The position numbers and the translations under genes are program-made. From positions 31,548,213 to 31,612,212 of the forward strand of contig OZ234493.1 in the NCBI GenBank assembly GCA_965153455.1: a DNA stretch of 64,000 nucleotides, given 5' to 3'. Origin of the DNA: Sphagnum compactum (lineage: Eukaryota > Bryophyta > Sphagnopsida > Sphagnales). Under the pieces are notes generated by a model that was not told the DNA's origin, searched no databases, and saw nothing but the letters and a program-made list of their open reading frames with translations. The number at the start of each line of letters is the position of its first letter. The stretch's first letter is position 1. Shown here piece by piece: positions 14,808-28,200 of the stretch.

Positions 14808-15456
14808 ATTTCATTTATATTTACACAAAGCCAATGTAAATATTTGTCAAATACACTTACAGAACCTATGTTAATGTTTTGGGGTGTAAATGCAAGTGTA
14901 AATACTAAAATTATTTGTAACCTTGTCTTTGGGCCTCCTTTCACCCCAACCCTTCTTTCAAGGGTATCCATGAAATAAGAAATTTCTGTTAAATCTAAAA
15001 ATGAAATGGTAAAAATTAGCATTTAATGCAAAAGGTTCAAGACTAATTATAATAGTTTTATAATTTACAAGTAAGAGCCATGAAAATATATATAGCAATA
15101 GTGGAGGCGCTAAAAAAAAAGACAAGGTGAAATTCAGTTCACCGCAAAAACTAATGTCCCCCCACCCTTGAATGCTAATTTGTTTTTCGGGTAGGTTTTT
15201 ATTTTTTTGAATCTCACCCTATTTGTGATCAAACTCAAGGTTATAGTGTTGTTTTCCTTAATTTATAAATAATTTTGTTATATACCTTCAATGACCATGT
15301 ACCTTCCTACAAAGTCATATGAATTAGTTATGGGTGTATATTGATAGTTTTTTTTACAATGAGTCATTTAGTTCGCTTATCATCAAAAAAAATATGAAAT
15401 CTCCCCTCCTCAAGTAAAAATCACATTTTTTACATTGTTTTACATAACCATGTAAA

Positions 15457-15460
<4 letters not shown>

Positions 15461-15494
<34 letters not shown>
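15461..15494. repeat. (TA)n microsatellite
   Basis: Seventeen TA units, flanked on both sides by ACATTGTTTTA words in related arrangements. Confidence 0.95.
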
Positions 15495-15497
<3 letters not shown>

Positions 15498-15640
15498 TTA
15501 CATTGTTTTATATGATTGTGTAAAACAATATAAATGTATTTATTTTTACATGTACATTTATACTATTTTACATGACATAGAATAAATTTCATTATGGGAT
15601 TTACATTTACATGAAATGAAGTGTAAGTCCCAAACCATTT

Positions 15641-18600
15641 GCATGCATAACACTACTTTTAAGGCAGCTATTGCTATTTGAAATACCAAGTCTTCTTGTG
15701 TCATGGACACTAATATTGAACATGGTCACATGATGAATGGAGTTCATTCGCATGGATTTATATCCAAATTTCGTAATCTATTCATAACCCATTTGTAGTT
15801 AACTTGTAGTCCATTTATATTTAATTCGTAAGTCATTTTTAAATAACTTGTAATGAACTCATAGTTCACTTCCAAATTATTTTAATCTACTATTAGTTAG
15901 CTTTTAGTTGATTCAGAATTGATGTTTAACTCATTTTTAATTAAGTTTTAGTTAATTCATAATTCATTTGTAGTCAAGAAACCTTGTAAAAAGTTTCTTC
16001 AATTGACGAGCACATGGAAACCTCCATGGAAGCTTCCTTGAACTAGCTTCCCCAAAATGCATAAATAGAGGTGGGACCCCATTACCTTCAATATGTTTAA
16101 CATTAATTTAAGCTACAATTTTGTTTCATAAACTTGCTCAGTTCTTTTTTGTGTTTACATTTTCATAATTTATCATAATAAAATTTTGTTTGCATTTTTG
16201 TTTGCACACTTTGTGATTTTATCTTTAACCTTTTGTGATTTTGATTCAATTTTTATGTTTTGTGTTTGGATTTAGACTTGGGTTTGTTTTTCATCAGTCG
16301 TTTTCTTAATTCTCATGCTTGTGACATCTTAAATGTTGTTGAAAGTTGTCATTTTGAATTACTCGAAGGGTGTTAAGACTATTCGTTAAGCTATAATCAT
16401 GCGAAGGCTTGATGATTAGTAGTGAAATGATGACGACAAGTAGTTTCATCCACCAAGGTTGGAAAAATGGGCTACATAAAAAATAACTTCCAACTTTCCC
16501 TTGAATTTGTTCCACTTGGTCATTCTCTTACATGCCTTTTGTTTATGGGCTACTATTTCCGATTTCAACATCACATGCTCCTAATAAAAGGTCAAGTAAT
16601 AAACCAATTTGAATTCTACTATTGTTGCCTTCATCGCCCTATGCTTCCATTTGGCCACTTGGGTTTGTAGCTTAAAAATTACCGTCCTTTGATTCCTTTT
16701 AACCTCCATTTTGGATGGTTTATCAATCCCCTTATTTGGATCCCAACTAGTTAAAAAATGATTGCCTTAGTGTCTTGATATTCCCCTTTCGTCACCCCAC
16801 ATTGTTAAATTTTGAGGGTAATTACTTCTTCATTAAGTTCTTCCAACCTTCCCAACCATGTTTCTTTGTCATGTTATGTCCTCAAAGGTTGTTAGGTAAT
16901 TCAAGCTAAAGTGCTCCTCAATTTGTACATCGATTACCTCTTATTGTTGGGCATTACCATTTTGTAAATCCTTGACCTTGTCCTTGAAGAACTTTACTTC
17001 ATTTTTCATGTGCACTAACAACACCATTTCATCTTTTGTTTCATGTACCTGATGATTAAACCCTTCGAATACCTCCCTTTTTTCCTTGAATTATTTATCC
17101 AAAATAATAATTATCTCCATGTGGTATTTAAATAATAATTCTACTTGTTACTACTCCCTAATTATTACCCTCCCTTTCCTTAAAGTCTTTAATTGGCCCA
17201 TTATCATCCCTAATATTATTGCCTTCCTTTTCGTCTATTGTAATAAATTGTTTAGACCTTCCAATTTTTTTATTTATCGTGGCTATGTGCTACTTGGACT
17301 ATCCAAAATTGGGGGAAAGTTGGTTTGCCTAATCAAGGACGGTAAACATTTCATTTTCTACTAGTAAATCAATGTGTGTTAAATGTTGGGAGGATGTAGG
17401 TGAATGTTCCTTCTATTGTTGATTGTTTACCATCCTCCCTCTTGTGATGGCTATAGAGCCTTCCCCACCAGTTGTGTGCATTGGTCGAATGAATGGCAAG
17501 AAAATGAATCTATTGTCATTTCAATCTGAATTTTCTTGTTAGTTTTAATTAGGGAATAGGTGGAAATTAGGGTGGAGTACCTGGTTCCACTTTCGGAATT
17601 GCTAGATAATAAGGTTGAAGAGGTACAAAAAAACAAGGTTAGTTTTTTTATTGTTATTTTTTTTATTGTCGTTCATGGAGAAAAAATGATGTTAACCTCG
17701 ATTACACTTTAGTTTTCATCTCCTACAAAAATAATTCAAATGGTTCCACGATCAACTTCATTTAGGTGGACTTACCCTCATGGGTGGGCTCTTCATCTTT
17801 AATATCAACTATTGTGTTTTGAAGGGGCTATCGCAGGTCACCTCCTTCCTTCCCTTAAGGAAAAATTAATTGCCCTTCCTTCAAATCATTGTTAATGTGG
17901 TAGATGATAATACATGTAGGGATAGGAATCCTTCATAGAAAAGATGTTTTAGTTCATGCTTGGGGGGTTGAACTCATTTGCTTTCCACCTCAACCCTTGG
18001 AGAAGTTGCCTCTCGTGACAAATTTTGCGCAAAGGATGGTTATGTACCATCACCCTCGTGGTAAACTTTGGTGAAGGTAAACAAAGATGATGTTTTAATG
18101 TGGGTTTGAACACCTTGACCATTCTTTATTTTACTTCCCCCTTGGTAAACTATCATCTATTTGTCAGGGATATTGAGGTAGGCTATTGATTTTTGGTTAA
18201 CTACCCAACATCGACTCATGCAATTGTTTTAAATCTTTATCCACAAAAAATTCCTTTTATCATCAATACAAAAAATGATGGGTACATGGTTTCTTGCCAC
18301 TTGGGGAGGTACTTCATCCTTCTCCTTGTTTCCCAAGTTCTATTCCACATACCATCCCAACAACATCATATCCTCTAGTGGAAACCAATGCCACAACAAC
18401 ACATCTACCACCTATGTGATTTCCAAGGTGGCAAACCTCAAATTGCCTGGCAATCAATTTTCCATATCAGGTTTCAAACCTTGGAGAAGTATCCCTAGCC
18501 AATTCATGTCATAGCTTGACTTTGCTTGGGCTACCATCAACACCATTGTCTTGTTATAATAAATATGATGGTTTTTGAGTTGTATCATTTGGAGGATTGC

Positions 18601-21600
18601 ACTAATTTTGTGAAGGTATCATCCATTCATTTTTACAGTGAACTAGCCTTCCTTGCCAAGTTTTGATAAATTTCATGAATTTCACTTCATTCTAGTCCCC
18701 ATCTCAAAATTCCCACACAAACAACTTTTCCTAATGCACAAAGTTAGGGAATGTGCCCCCCAACTCTTTTTATTTCTACTTTATTTTCATTATTGTCACT
18801 TTGGAAGTTTGTTTTTTAAGTTTTGGGATGAACTTGGGGCATGTCATTCATGGTGACCTCCTCCTCCTTGATTTAAAGTCACATATTTATGGGTGTTATG
18901 AACAAATGTTCATGTTTTGAATTTTTCTTTTTATCACCAATTTTCTGTTTGATATAATTTTCAAAGTGCTAAAAAACATGAATGAAAAGTCATCAATTAA
19001 CATTTATTTGTTTATTGTGCACCATGGAATTAATTGGAATTTTTTGTGTGTTTTCAATGATTCAAATGGGTTGGTTTTGGGTTTTTAATTGCAAGAAATC
19101 CTTTAGGAAAAATTAGTTTAGGAATTCTTTTACTACACGTTTATTGATTTCCGTTTCCCAAGTGTGTTTTGTAACATTTGTTTTGAAGGTGTTTCTCATA
19201 TATTATCAATGGAATTAAAGTGTTAAAAAATTTATAATTTTCAAAAAAATTATTCTTGATCAACCATGAAGTAGATTATTGTAAGGAATTCCAATTAGCT
19301 TCCAAATGAACATGACTTTGATGAAATAATGTGAGATCAATAAATCAATTGTTATTGTAAAATATTAATGATGTACATGTCTGGCAAAAGATGACTATTT
19401 TTAAGAATATTCAAAACAAGTTGGCAACCTTGGAAATCAACAATATCAACTTTCATGATAGCAAATGCAAGTGATGATCATCACCATACATTGGTTCATC
19501 ATGTTGTTGTTTATATTAAAGAATATGATTTGTTATTTCTATTTGTTTATCATGTTGAAACTTCCCAAACTATAGCACCCACAATCATGCTTGTGGTATC
19601 ATTGGAAAACCTTTGACAACTAGAGGTGCATCAAAAAAACATAATCAAGAAATATGAATTTAGTTTATTTTTTAGCAAATGTGTCATTGTGTAATGTGGT
19701 GCCTTTTCATGGTAAGTCCAAATGAAGCAATGATTGAAGCAAATTCAATTGCTTTTTTCGCAAGGTAAACATTTTAAGTTTTTTTAATAAATTTTTTTAA
19801 AGGAAATTTTTGTTTGGTCAAGTAATATTGAAATAATAAAAAACTACATGAAATTGTCTATTGATCAAATTTTGTTGTTGTTTATGTAAACCATGAAGGA
19901 AATGGGTTTGCTGTCATAACTTTGGAAGTCCAATGTATATTATGCGTGCAGGGCATTTGTATTTTAATTCACAATTGTATGATTATTTTTGTGAGAATAT
20001 TTGTGACGAGGGACATTTCTCAAAATGAATCAATTTCATTTTTTCTTCATATTTCAAACAATGCAACAATTTTTGAAAATTGTAGAATTAGAAATTTGAC
20101 ATTTAAAAAAATTACACAATCTAATTTTTTACTCCATGTTTCAAAAAATACACCAATTATATGTTTTGTAGATTGCAAAATAAGATAAATGACATCTTTT
20201 AAAAAGTAATTATGTTATTGTTAAAACATAAATGTTTGAAAATCCAAACATTAACATTGTATCTTTGAACATCATAACATTTATACCAAGTTATATTTCA
20301 GAAAAGTAATGGTTATGTTAGCCATCAAACAATTTTGTTGGGGTTATGAGACCTCCCACATAAACAATGTTAAATTGCATGAACACTTTTACAATTATAT
20401 TTTGATAGTGAAAATTTTTATTTCAAGAATTTTACAAGATTTTAAATTATTTGTTTGATAAACCAATCAAAGTGGCTAATTGAAATTGAAAAAAAATTTG
20501 AACATTGGGTTGCAACCCATGAGCCATGACAACCGAAGAATAGAATAAAAAATGGACACCCGTATGAAAAACAAATTCATGAAACATGATGAAATTTTGT
20601 AACATGATAAAGTAATTTGAATTTAAGATGAATTTGATAATTAAAAAACCTATATTACAATACACAGCCAAGTTTGGCGCACAAGTGCCAAATTATTTAT
20701 TTATTTTAAAAATTAAAATTTGTAATGCGAGTTTTTATTTTGGACTTTTTAGCATACAAGGAATTTACATATTAAAATTTAACCAACTTTAAAATTCTTT
20801 TACTGCCTCGTAGTCAATGTGTTCACAATTGATGTGTTTATTTATATTAGGCCATGGTTTGATTCTAAATTCATGCAATCTAAGTTTTTGGAATTTTCAA
20901 CAATAGGGCTAATTATTTAGTTTTTTTTGGGAAAATAAGAAATAATTTAATTTATGCTAGAAGTCACCCATGTATTATGATATATATTTAGGTTAGAAGA
21001 TGGTTGCTTGTTGTTTTGTAATCATTCAACAATAGTAGTCCTAATCCCATACTAAATTAAATGGACATGCCTTTTGGTTTATCAACCATTTAAAAAGTGA
21101 GAATTATGCATTTAAAAAATCCTATAGTTGTTACATTCACAAAAGGAGTTGAGAAAATAACCAAAATTTTCATGAAATAATACAAGGCTGGAAAGGAAAT
21201 GAAGGTGGATATTGAATGATTTGAAGGTATGAACCAACCTTTAACAAGCTAGATACAAATTTCATATTGTGTGTGTGCATATATATATATATATCATATT
21301 GATTATAAAATTTGATATATTAAGACTTGCTTTTAAAAACATGATACAATTCTCACAAGTATTAAAAAGTTTCATGACAATTCATGACAAACTTTTCAAT
21401 TTAGTTTTAGGCTTACACAATCTAATGTATGTTTTCAAACAATAATGATTATGAAAATAAAATCTCTATCATCTTCATGCATATTTATCTTTGTTCAATT
21501 GATCATATTGTTGAATCATATAATGAATGCTTCCTTAAATGGATGTTTATAATGGGCATTCAATGGTGTTCTATTATCCAATAAACCTATAATATTATGA

Positions 21601-23437
21601 ATAATAAATATGCATGATGTAGAGGACTCAATTTGAACAAAACTAGGGAACCGACGACTGAATCTTGGATCTATATGAAAACATGAACAAGTTAATGATT
21701 GCAATGGACTTTTAGGGAATGGTTTATTCACTAAAACTGAATCAATTTAGTTTGCAACCATTCTCCCAACAAAGGAAAACGACCTTGTCATTTCAATCTA
21801 ATGTTTCACAGGACATCTTATGGAGATAATCACACACCAAACATTGTTAATGATGCTTATTGGGCACCAAAGTTTGGTGTTGGACCTATAACAACCATTT
21901 AGGTTCTTATAAGGTGATGTTGAAAGGTTCTAGAAGCATATTTTATTGTTGCAATTGTTCACAATAAATAAAGAAAGTTGAATCAAGTATGATGCAAGTG
22001 AACATGTTGTGAATTTCCTTAGTATCAAATTCATGTAAACAATCCAAAAATGTGGCAAGTATTCACGTGTGACCTTTTGTTGGATTCCAATCGTTAAGAA
22101 AAACAATTTAGTGCATCAAATTGAAGGAGTGGAACATTAGTCATCTTGTTTTCTAAGGTGTTTTTCTTGGTTCAGTTCAACATTAGTCATCTTGTTTTCT
22201 AAGGTGTTTTTCTTGGTTCAGTTCAACATTAAAACCGACTACATTTGCACCTTGCAAATGCATCACTAGAAAGTTATAGTGGCAATTAAACACACTACTT
22301 GATACAATTTGGATAATACAATTTTTTGCAATGGTTCAAGTTTGTGCAATTACAAAGTCAAATTATGCCCACTATAACAAATATGAGTAACAAATTGAAC
22401 TAGCAAAGTTTTGCTTAAATGTAACTAATTTCGTAGCAAACCTTGTTTCGATAAGTGGCTACATTCATGGCTACATACTTGCATCCGACAAACTTTTGTC
22501 CATACTACCCTACTTTTGCCAAATTTATTTGGTCACATTATACAAGCATGTATGACGGCTTGAGTAGATTTAATGCTTATTGGTTGCACACACCTTCACT
22601 TCATTTACCTTTTCAACTCAATTGGGATATTAACAAGCCTCAAAAAAAATATGATCCACACAATCACCCTCAAATGGTGTTTGTAATATGTATCCCCAAA
22701 TCCTCATAACTAACCACCGACCTAAAAACATTTGTGAAGGCATGACATAAGATACAAAGAAGAACTTTTTCACTTTCAAGAATCACAAGTACATTGGCAT
22801 AAATAATTTGTAGAACGCCCACAAAACAAACTTGAAACCCCATAGAATCCCAAAAAACGCTTCTTGCCGTATAGTAGCCAATTCATCTTGCATTTCTCAT
22901 TCAACAGCTTATGGCGCAACTTTGGCTATAAGTTTTGTTCTATTCAGAAGCAGTTCTTGAACCTACTCCTTTTGAAACTATATCAAATGAATGAGCAATA
23001 ATACTTGTTTAATCCAGACTCAAGGTTTTACCCTGCAAGACTCAAACCATTGCACCGAAGGATAGTCGGCTTGTGTACAGGATTCAGGCATTGAAAAAGC
23101 TTGCAGTTTTTGTGTCTATCAATCAGAACAAAAAATTTGCAAGGGTGTAGAACCTTGCTAAAGTTTGAGTAATTGCTATGGGTGAGGAAATACCACATGT
23201 TCTCAATGTACATCTTATAGAAAGGAATAGAATTTGAAACAGTTCTGAAACAGTTTGCAGCATTGACCTATTTAAAGCCAATTATCGAAAGGGAGGACTA
23301 GTTCTTAACCCAAAAACAAAAATGGTCTGACAAGACTTAGAGATTACCGTTGGCTTTGCAAAGATAGTAAGGAGATACTCATTATGATTTCCAAGCCAAA
23401 CACAACCAATAAGGTTGAACAAACAGCTAATCTTCCA
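15641..23437. other. AT-rich intergenic spacer, no gene seen
   Basis: From 15770 to 15980 there is a degenerate short-period repeat of the type AACTTGTAGTTCATTT. From about 16400 to 18900 base composition is less AT-rich and open frames are a little longer on both strands, as expected of a decayed element, but I could not match it to a transposon family. From 19000 to 22400 it is again AT-rich, with a short AT run at 21279-21294. From 22700 the composition approaches that of the RPA2 gene, whose 3'-UTR should lie just below 23438. Confidence 0.6.
22134..22230. repeat. 46-bp tandem duplication
   Basis: The unit beginning ACATTAGTCATCTTG starts at 22134 and again at 22180. The first five bases of a third copy follow at 22226. 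The two full copies look identical, so the duplication is recent. Confidence 0.95.
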
Positions 23438-26400
23438 TTAGCCGTTTGTGGACTTGTAATGATCATCATCAATAGTTGAATATACGAAGCCCTCGTTCAC
23501 CAAGAACTCAATAGCCTCCCTAAAATGCACACCCATTAAAAATGCACAGCAAGGGATTCAGAATGGCATGAAATAGCTTAATGACAGCATGGAGTTGTGC
23601 TAGCAACACTCCTTTCTTAGCTAGAGTCTTGGACTAAATCAAAGGTGAAATTGAACACTAAACAAACACCAAGTCTGGTCACTACTGCATAGCATTCAGG
23701 TGTTGCATTCAGCCTGCCCAATCTCAATCTATTGCAAGTTTAAAGACATGAAGCTCAATTATTTTTTATTTCTTAGTTACCTTTCTAGAATGCATGTCAC
23801 TGCAGTGACCTCTGGACAAATCAAGCTCATGCACAGATGAAAGGCAAAAGACAAAGAAATGAAAACTCACTTGACTTGTTGTCTCGAATACCCTACCATC
23901 CGTTGTGCTACCTGGTCAATATGCAGACCCTGCTCAATTGACCTGCAGTAGCACATTTGAACACAGGTTTCAGCCAGCAGCTGGTTGAAAAGTACAAGTG
24001 TAATACCCTTCCACAATTTGCTACTGATAATTTTCTGGAGTTGGCATGACAACAATTTGAAGTGGAACTTCCAAGACACCTGAAAAGGACTTTCTATGAG
24101 AGTTAAATCCATATCAAGCATTTCAAACACTGACTTTTAGGCATTTTCGGAAGGTACACTGCAGTCTTTTATTTAGCAAATGAGACCCAAAAGGGCAAAA
24201 AACAGAGGCAAAGATAGCATACAGGCTCTCAGGTTCCTCAAATATCATATGCACTCGCTTTTGGCATTCATCAACATTACCTCCCACCATTGCTGAAGCA
24301 GGAGGCAAGTACTGTACACATCACACAAACAAGAACTTCTGCAAGAGAGTGAAAATCTGACTTCCTTGACAAAATTTTTGTATGGGGTATCTGCAGTTGA
24401 AAATAATTTGGGCATCTTTGCATGATTGAAGGCAACAGTAAAACTACAACAAAAGGATGCATTTACAGAGCTCAAGATCATGGCTGAGTAGCTCAGAAGT
24501 TGATAAACTCCAATCAAAGAAAGTGACACATGTGAAACCAACATGACATTATAGTTGCACTGAGCTGACAACTGATGATTGTGAAATGGCCTGTGACCTG
24601 ATTGTAGTGGCTGGGATTAGTTGCAATTGTTGCAATGCCATGTGGTCCAACTCCTGCAGTACCTGCATGTGTTGGAGCTGTTGCAGTGCCACCCTAAAGA
24701 ATCCAAAGACTGCCCCATGAGAAAGGGAATGTGATGGAAACAAAGCTTTATTCTCTGTTTGTTTTTAGATCCAAGTAATGGAGAGAAATTAGAAAGATGA
24801 GGGTGATCTGACAGTGCAAATATAGGCTCACTGGGAAGAAATCATGCTGAAATTCAGGGCATTAAACAATATTCAAATACTGAACTTCAAGTCAGCTTGC
24901 CCTACAAAAAGTCAGCACACTAGGCATGTGGAATATACACCATAGTAAAATCCAGAGCAAAATCCCTTCAAGATGGGTTGCTAAAGAGTTGTTACCTGTG
25001 CTCTTATGTTTGAGAGATGCACATATATAACTTCCAGGAAGTGAAAGGTGAGCTCATTGAAATCTGTAATGGGCCTGGGTTCATACAATTGACATCAGCA
25101 TGTACTGCTCTGGGATCAAACAACCTCAAAAGGCCCTTCATGAGGACATTATCCCAGCAAGAACAAACATGGTAAGATTCAAGGTAAACATGAGCTGTCT
25201 TTTGAACCAGCAACCAAGCCTGAAAAGCTGTGGGGCAATTGATTATAACCATCAAGTGTAAGGGGAGAATCTTAAAACAGCCAGTTGTTGGAGACTAGCA
25301 GGTGGGATACATGATGGAAACAAACCAATGAAACCCTTAAAATTGCAGTGACGATCTAGAAGTTTTCGCTTACCTTACAGAGAAGGCAACTATATTCCGC
25401 TTCCCTTGAAATGATCGAAGGTGGCCATGAACTCGAACATATGTAAAATTCCTGTGGCCAAATGCAAACATAACATATCAATGCAGGACCACCCAAAGTC
25501 AATTTCTGGCAGAGTTATCTCCAGCGCAGTAAACATTGAGATTTCCAGAATTGAGAAATCAGTGCCAGGGAATACTGCCTACCGTATATTATTCATCTCC
25601 TGCATTTCATGTTGTTCTTGGCCATCAATCCTGCACCACAGTGTCCACCATAAATGCCCATCAAGTGTACCATTTGATGAAGAACCCACAGCTAGAATTT
25701 CATAAAGCCATAGACAACTATAACGGTTTACTCTTAGTGTAAGCTCTCAGAAAAATAGGTATCAGACTCTGAGGTAATACGCAAAGAATGGGTTTCTCAA
25801 CAACAATAGTATAGACAGACTGCAAAAAAACCATACACAGTGAATTCATCACATGCATGATTTCACCAGCAAAAAAATCCTACATCTGTAGAATGCTATA
25901 ATTGCCATAAGGAAAAGATCATAACCATGGAGAGTGGTGAGCGAGAAGGGTTAACAGGACTGACCAACGTTTCACCTCGATCTGACCTGTGGTGTCATCT
26001 AGTTGAAATGAAACATCTGTTGCCCTCTCGTCTTTGTCATGAACCATCCCAACCAGGGTCACCTGCAGAGCCAACTCTTGCACCAAAGAGAATCAAGATC
26101 TGAGAGAGTCACTTCTTTCTCCTGAACATTGTTTTGAAAAACTCACACAAATCACCTCCACTTTGTACTATCCATAATATATCCGTCACATAGGGGTCCA
26201 CGCTGAGGGGGCTTTACCAGCTAGGGTTTAAGGTGGAAAGGTCTATTAGGAGTGAAAGAGTGTACTAGGGTTTATAGGATTTTGGTATGTAACTGCAAGA
26301 CTGGTAAACCTAGATTACCGAACATAGAAACAGGCCAAGATTTCTATACTTCATAATCTAGGGTTACCAGCCTACCAGACATTGAAGGAATACTCGGATT

Positions 26401-26939
26401 TTCATTGAATTTTCAAATGTGCAACGACCAGGTGCTTATGTGCGAGAACTTTCGCTCGTAGAGAAAGAAGAAACGCACATTGTTCACATCAACTCCATCG
26501 ACGTAGAAATTCTCGTCGGACGGCTTTTGTATTGCTTGGCTGATCATCTTGGCTGTCAATGGTAGAAGCCCACTGTTCTGGGAGCCGCTTCTCTGTTCAA
26601 AAGGGGTCACTCATAAACCCTAAACCCTTGTAAAACATGCTCCAGCAAGAAGACATTGTGGAGAACCTAAAGCCAAGCTAGATTCTCCTTAAAACTAGAG
26701 ACGAGATCGAATTTCGTTCAATTACGCAAACTAGAGCGAAATTCATTCGGATCCACAAAACAAAAACTCCCACAGAAGGCAACAACAACAACAAGAAACT
26801 CGCGAGGTTATTATGAGAAAAGAAAGGCGTTACGTACCCTACCACCGCCTCCACCGAAGTCATTCGCTTGAGATTGCGAGGGCATGAAACCACCCCCTGC
26901 AAACATGGATCCATCTCCACCTCCCGCACCCGAATACAT
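23438..26939 (-). CDS. RPA2: Replication protein A 32-kDa subunit (RPA32/RPA2)
   Basis: Exons in coding order: 26838-26939, 26479-26592, 25965-26062, 25583-25630, 25374-25451, 24996-25074, 24598-24693, 24223-24311, 23871-23942, 23438-23519. They total 858 bp, so 285 aa plus TAA, with frame kept at every junction. The protein opens with a Gly/Ser-rich tail ([18 protein letters not shown]). The OB fold follows, at about residues 40-150 ([79 protein letters not shown]). A Gly/Thr/Pro linker leads to a winged-helix end ([35 protein letters not shown]). RPA2 is the middle subunit of the RPA heterotrimer, which binds single-stranded DNA in replication, repair and recombination. The tail holds Ser residues, as expected for phosphorylation in this family. 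Exon 7's donor and exon 8's acceptor are the least certain sites; the chosen pair keeps frame. Confidence 0.96.
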
Positions 26940-27160
26940 CCCTGGTTGCAACGAAACAAATGTTTTAAAAATAAAAATAAAAATTGTTTTACACAGTAAG
27001 AGACGCAAATCACGAGCAAACAAAAACAAGATACAAGCCAAAACAAAATAGACGTCGGCAGATAGACAGCAGTGCGAGAAAAGCTCACAGAAAAGCAGAA
27101 ATCCAACACACACGTCTGAGAAGCAAAGCACGGAAGAGCCAAGAGGCGGGAAGACGACGT
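26940..27160 (-). promoter_or_regulatory. RPA2 leader and proximal promoter with an E2F-like site
   Basis: This is T-rich leader on the minus strand upstream of the RPA2 ATG. At 27145-27152 the plus strand reads GGCGGGAA (TTCCCGCC on the gene strand), close to the E2F consensus used by plant S-phase genes, about 210 bp from the start codon. A further CCCGCCC lies at 27298-27304. No TATA box is evident. The E2F assignment is inference from motif and gene function. Confidence 0.4.
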
Positions 27161-28130
27161 ACAGACCACTGGGTAATAATAGTAACCGGAGGTTCTTTAA
27201 AATGTACTGATGATTAATACAAGTAACCTGAGGTTTTTAGCACAACGGACCGCTAGTTAAATCAAAACACTTGTACCCGGCCAAGTAGGTCACGACTCCC
27301 GCCCATTTTTTTTTGGGGAACTTTTTATTTAGCCAAAATGGCGATCATTTCTAGAAAGATTTAGCCAAATCTGGCTATAAACCAGACATGACGCACACAT
27401 CTTTAATCATCCTTCTATATTTCTGGCTAAATACAGAAAACCGAATGAAGAAATATGGCTATTTAAAAAATTCCTCCCTCACTTCTGGCGATTGAAGTGA
27501 GGCTCTGAAAAACCAGTTCGTTTTCGAGTTTTGAAGCTTTTTTGTTTTTTTCCCCTTTTTTTTCTTTCTTTTTGGCGAAATCTCGCCAGTAAATGAAAAG
27601 GCTGGGACTCCCGCCAATCCCTGCTTCAGATGCGCAGAACCGTCCGATGGAGAAAGATTTCAACGGGTGAGGATTTGGATTACCGACCACTGGATAATAC
27701 CAGTAGCCGAAAGTTCTTTTACCTTACAGGTAACGGACCGCTACTTGAATCAAAACCGCCAATCCTGATTAGAATGCGCAGAACTGTCCGAAGGAGAAAG
27801 ATCCCAACGGGTGAGGATTTGGCTTACTGACCACTGGATAATACCAGTAGCCGAAAGTTCTTTTACCTTAAATGCAACGGACCGCTACTAGTTCAATCAA
27901 AACCGCCTATCCAGCTTAGAATGCGCAGAACGGTCCGATGGAGAAACGGGTGACAATCTCACTACCAACGACTGGATAATAGCAGTAACCGAAAGTTCTT
28001 TAGGCACAACGGGACCGCTAGCTAAATCATTAAACTCGCACCCGGTCTGGTTTGCACGTCCCACCGAACCTGCTTCGAATACGCAGCACCGTCCGATAGA
28101 GAAAGATCTTGACGGTTTAGGATTTCGTGA
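27160..28130. repeat. 144-158 bp imperfect tandem repeat family upstream of RPA2
   Basis: Start points of the shared word ATGCGCAG (ATACGCAG in the last copy) are 27630, 27774, 27921 and 28079. A truncated relative covers 27166-27270. Each unit carries GTCCGATGGAGAAAGAT, then ACTGGATAATA.CAGTA.CCGAAAGTTCTTT, then CGGACCGCTA and AATCAAAACCGCC. Copies differ by substitutions and small indels. The array begins about 230 bp upstream of the RPA2 start codon. It shows no coding potential that I trust. Confidence 0.85.
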
Positions 28131-28200
28131 CTGGCCCCCCCCCCCACCCACCAACCCCTCCAATAATTCTGCTACGGTCATTTATTTTCCGTTGACCGGA

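Larger units (their letters stand above)
14690..15640. repeat. ATTTACA/TGTAAAT dyad-rich field with a 31-bp perfect palindrome
   Basis: Words of the type TTTACAT, TGTAAAT and CACTTACA recur densely in both orientations. The strongest element is 14718-14748: a 15-bp arm ending ...GTAAGTGTAAAT, a single C at 14733, then the exact reverse complement. Others include TTTTACAT-AACC-ATGTAAAA near 15428-15447 and an imperfect hairpin at about 15494-15536 with two arm mismatches. A TG run (14785-14807) and an AT run (15461-15494) lie inside the field. Function is unknown; it may be a remnant of a fold-back element or a simple-sequence expansion. Confidence 0.7.

Noticed and set aside
16400-18900. Possible decayed retrotransposon
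   Set aside because: Composition differs slightly from its surroundings, but no reverse transcriptase, integrase, gag or terminal repeat signal could be identified.
22455-22709. 84-codon plus-strand frame rich in His, Pro and Tyr
   Set aside because: No family motif, no neighbours on that strand and no splice partners found.
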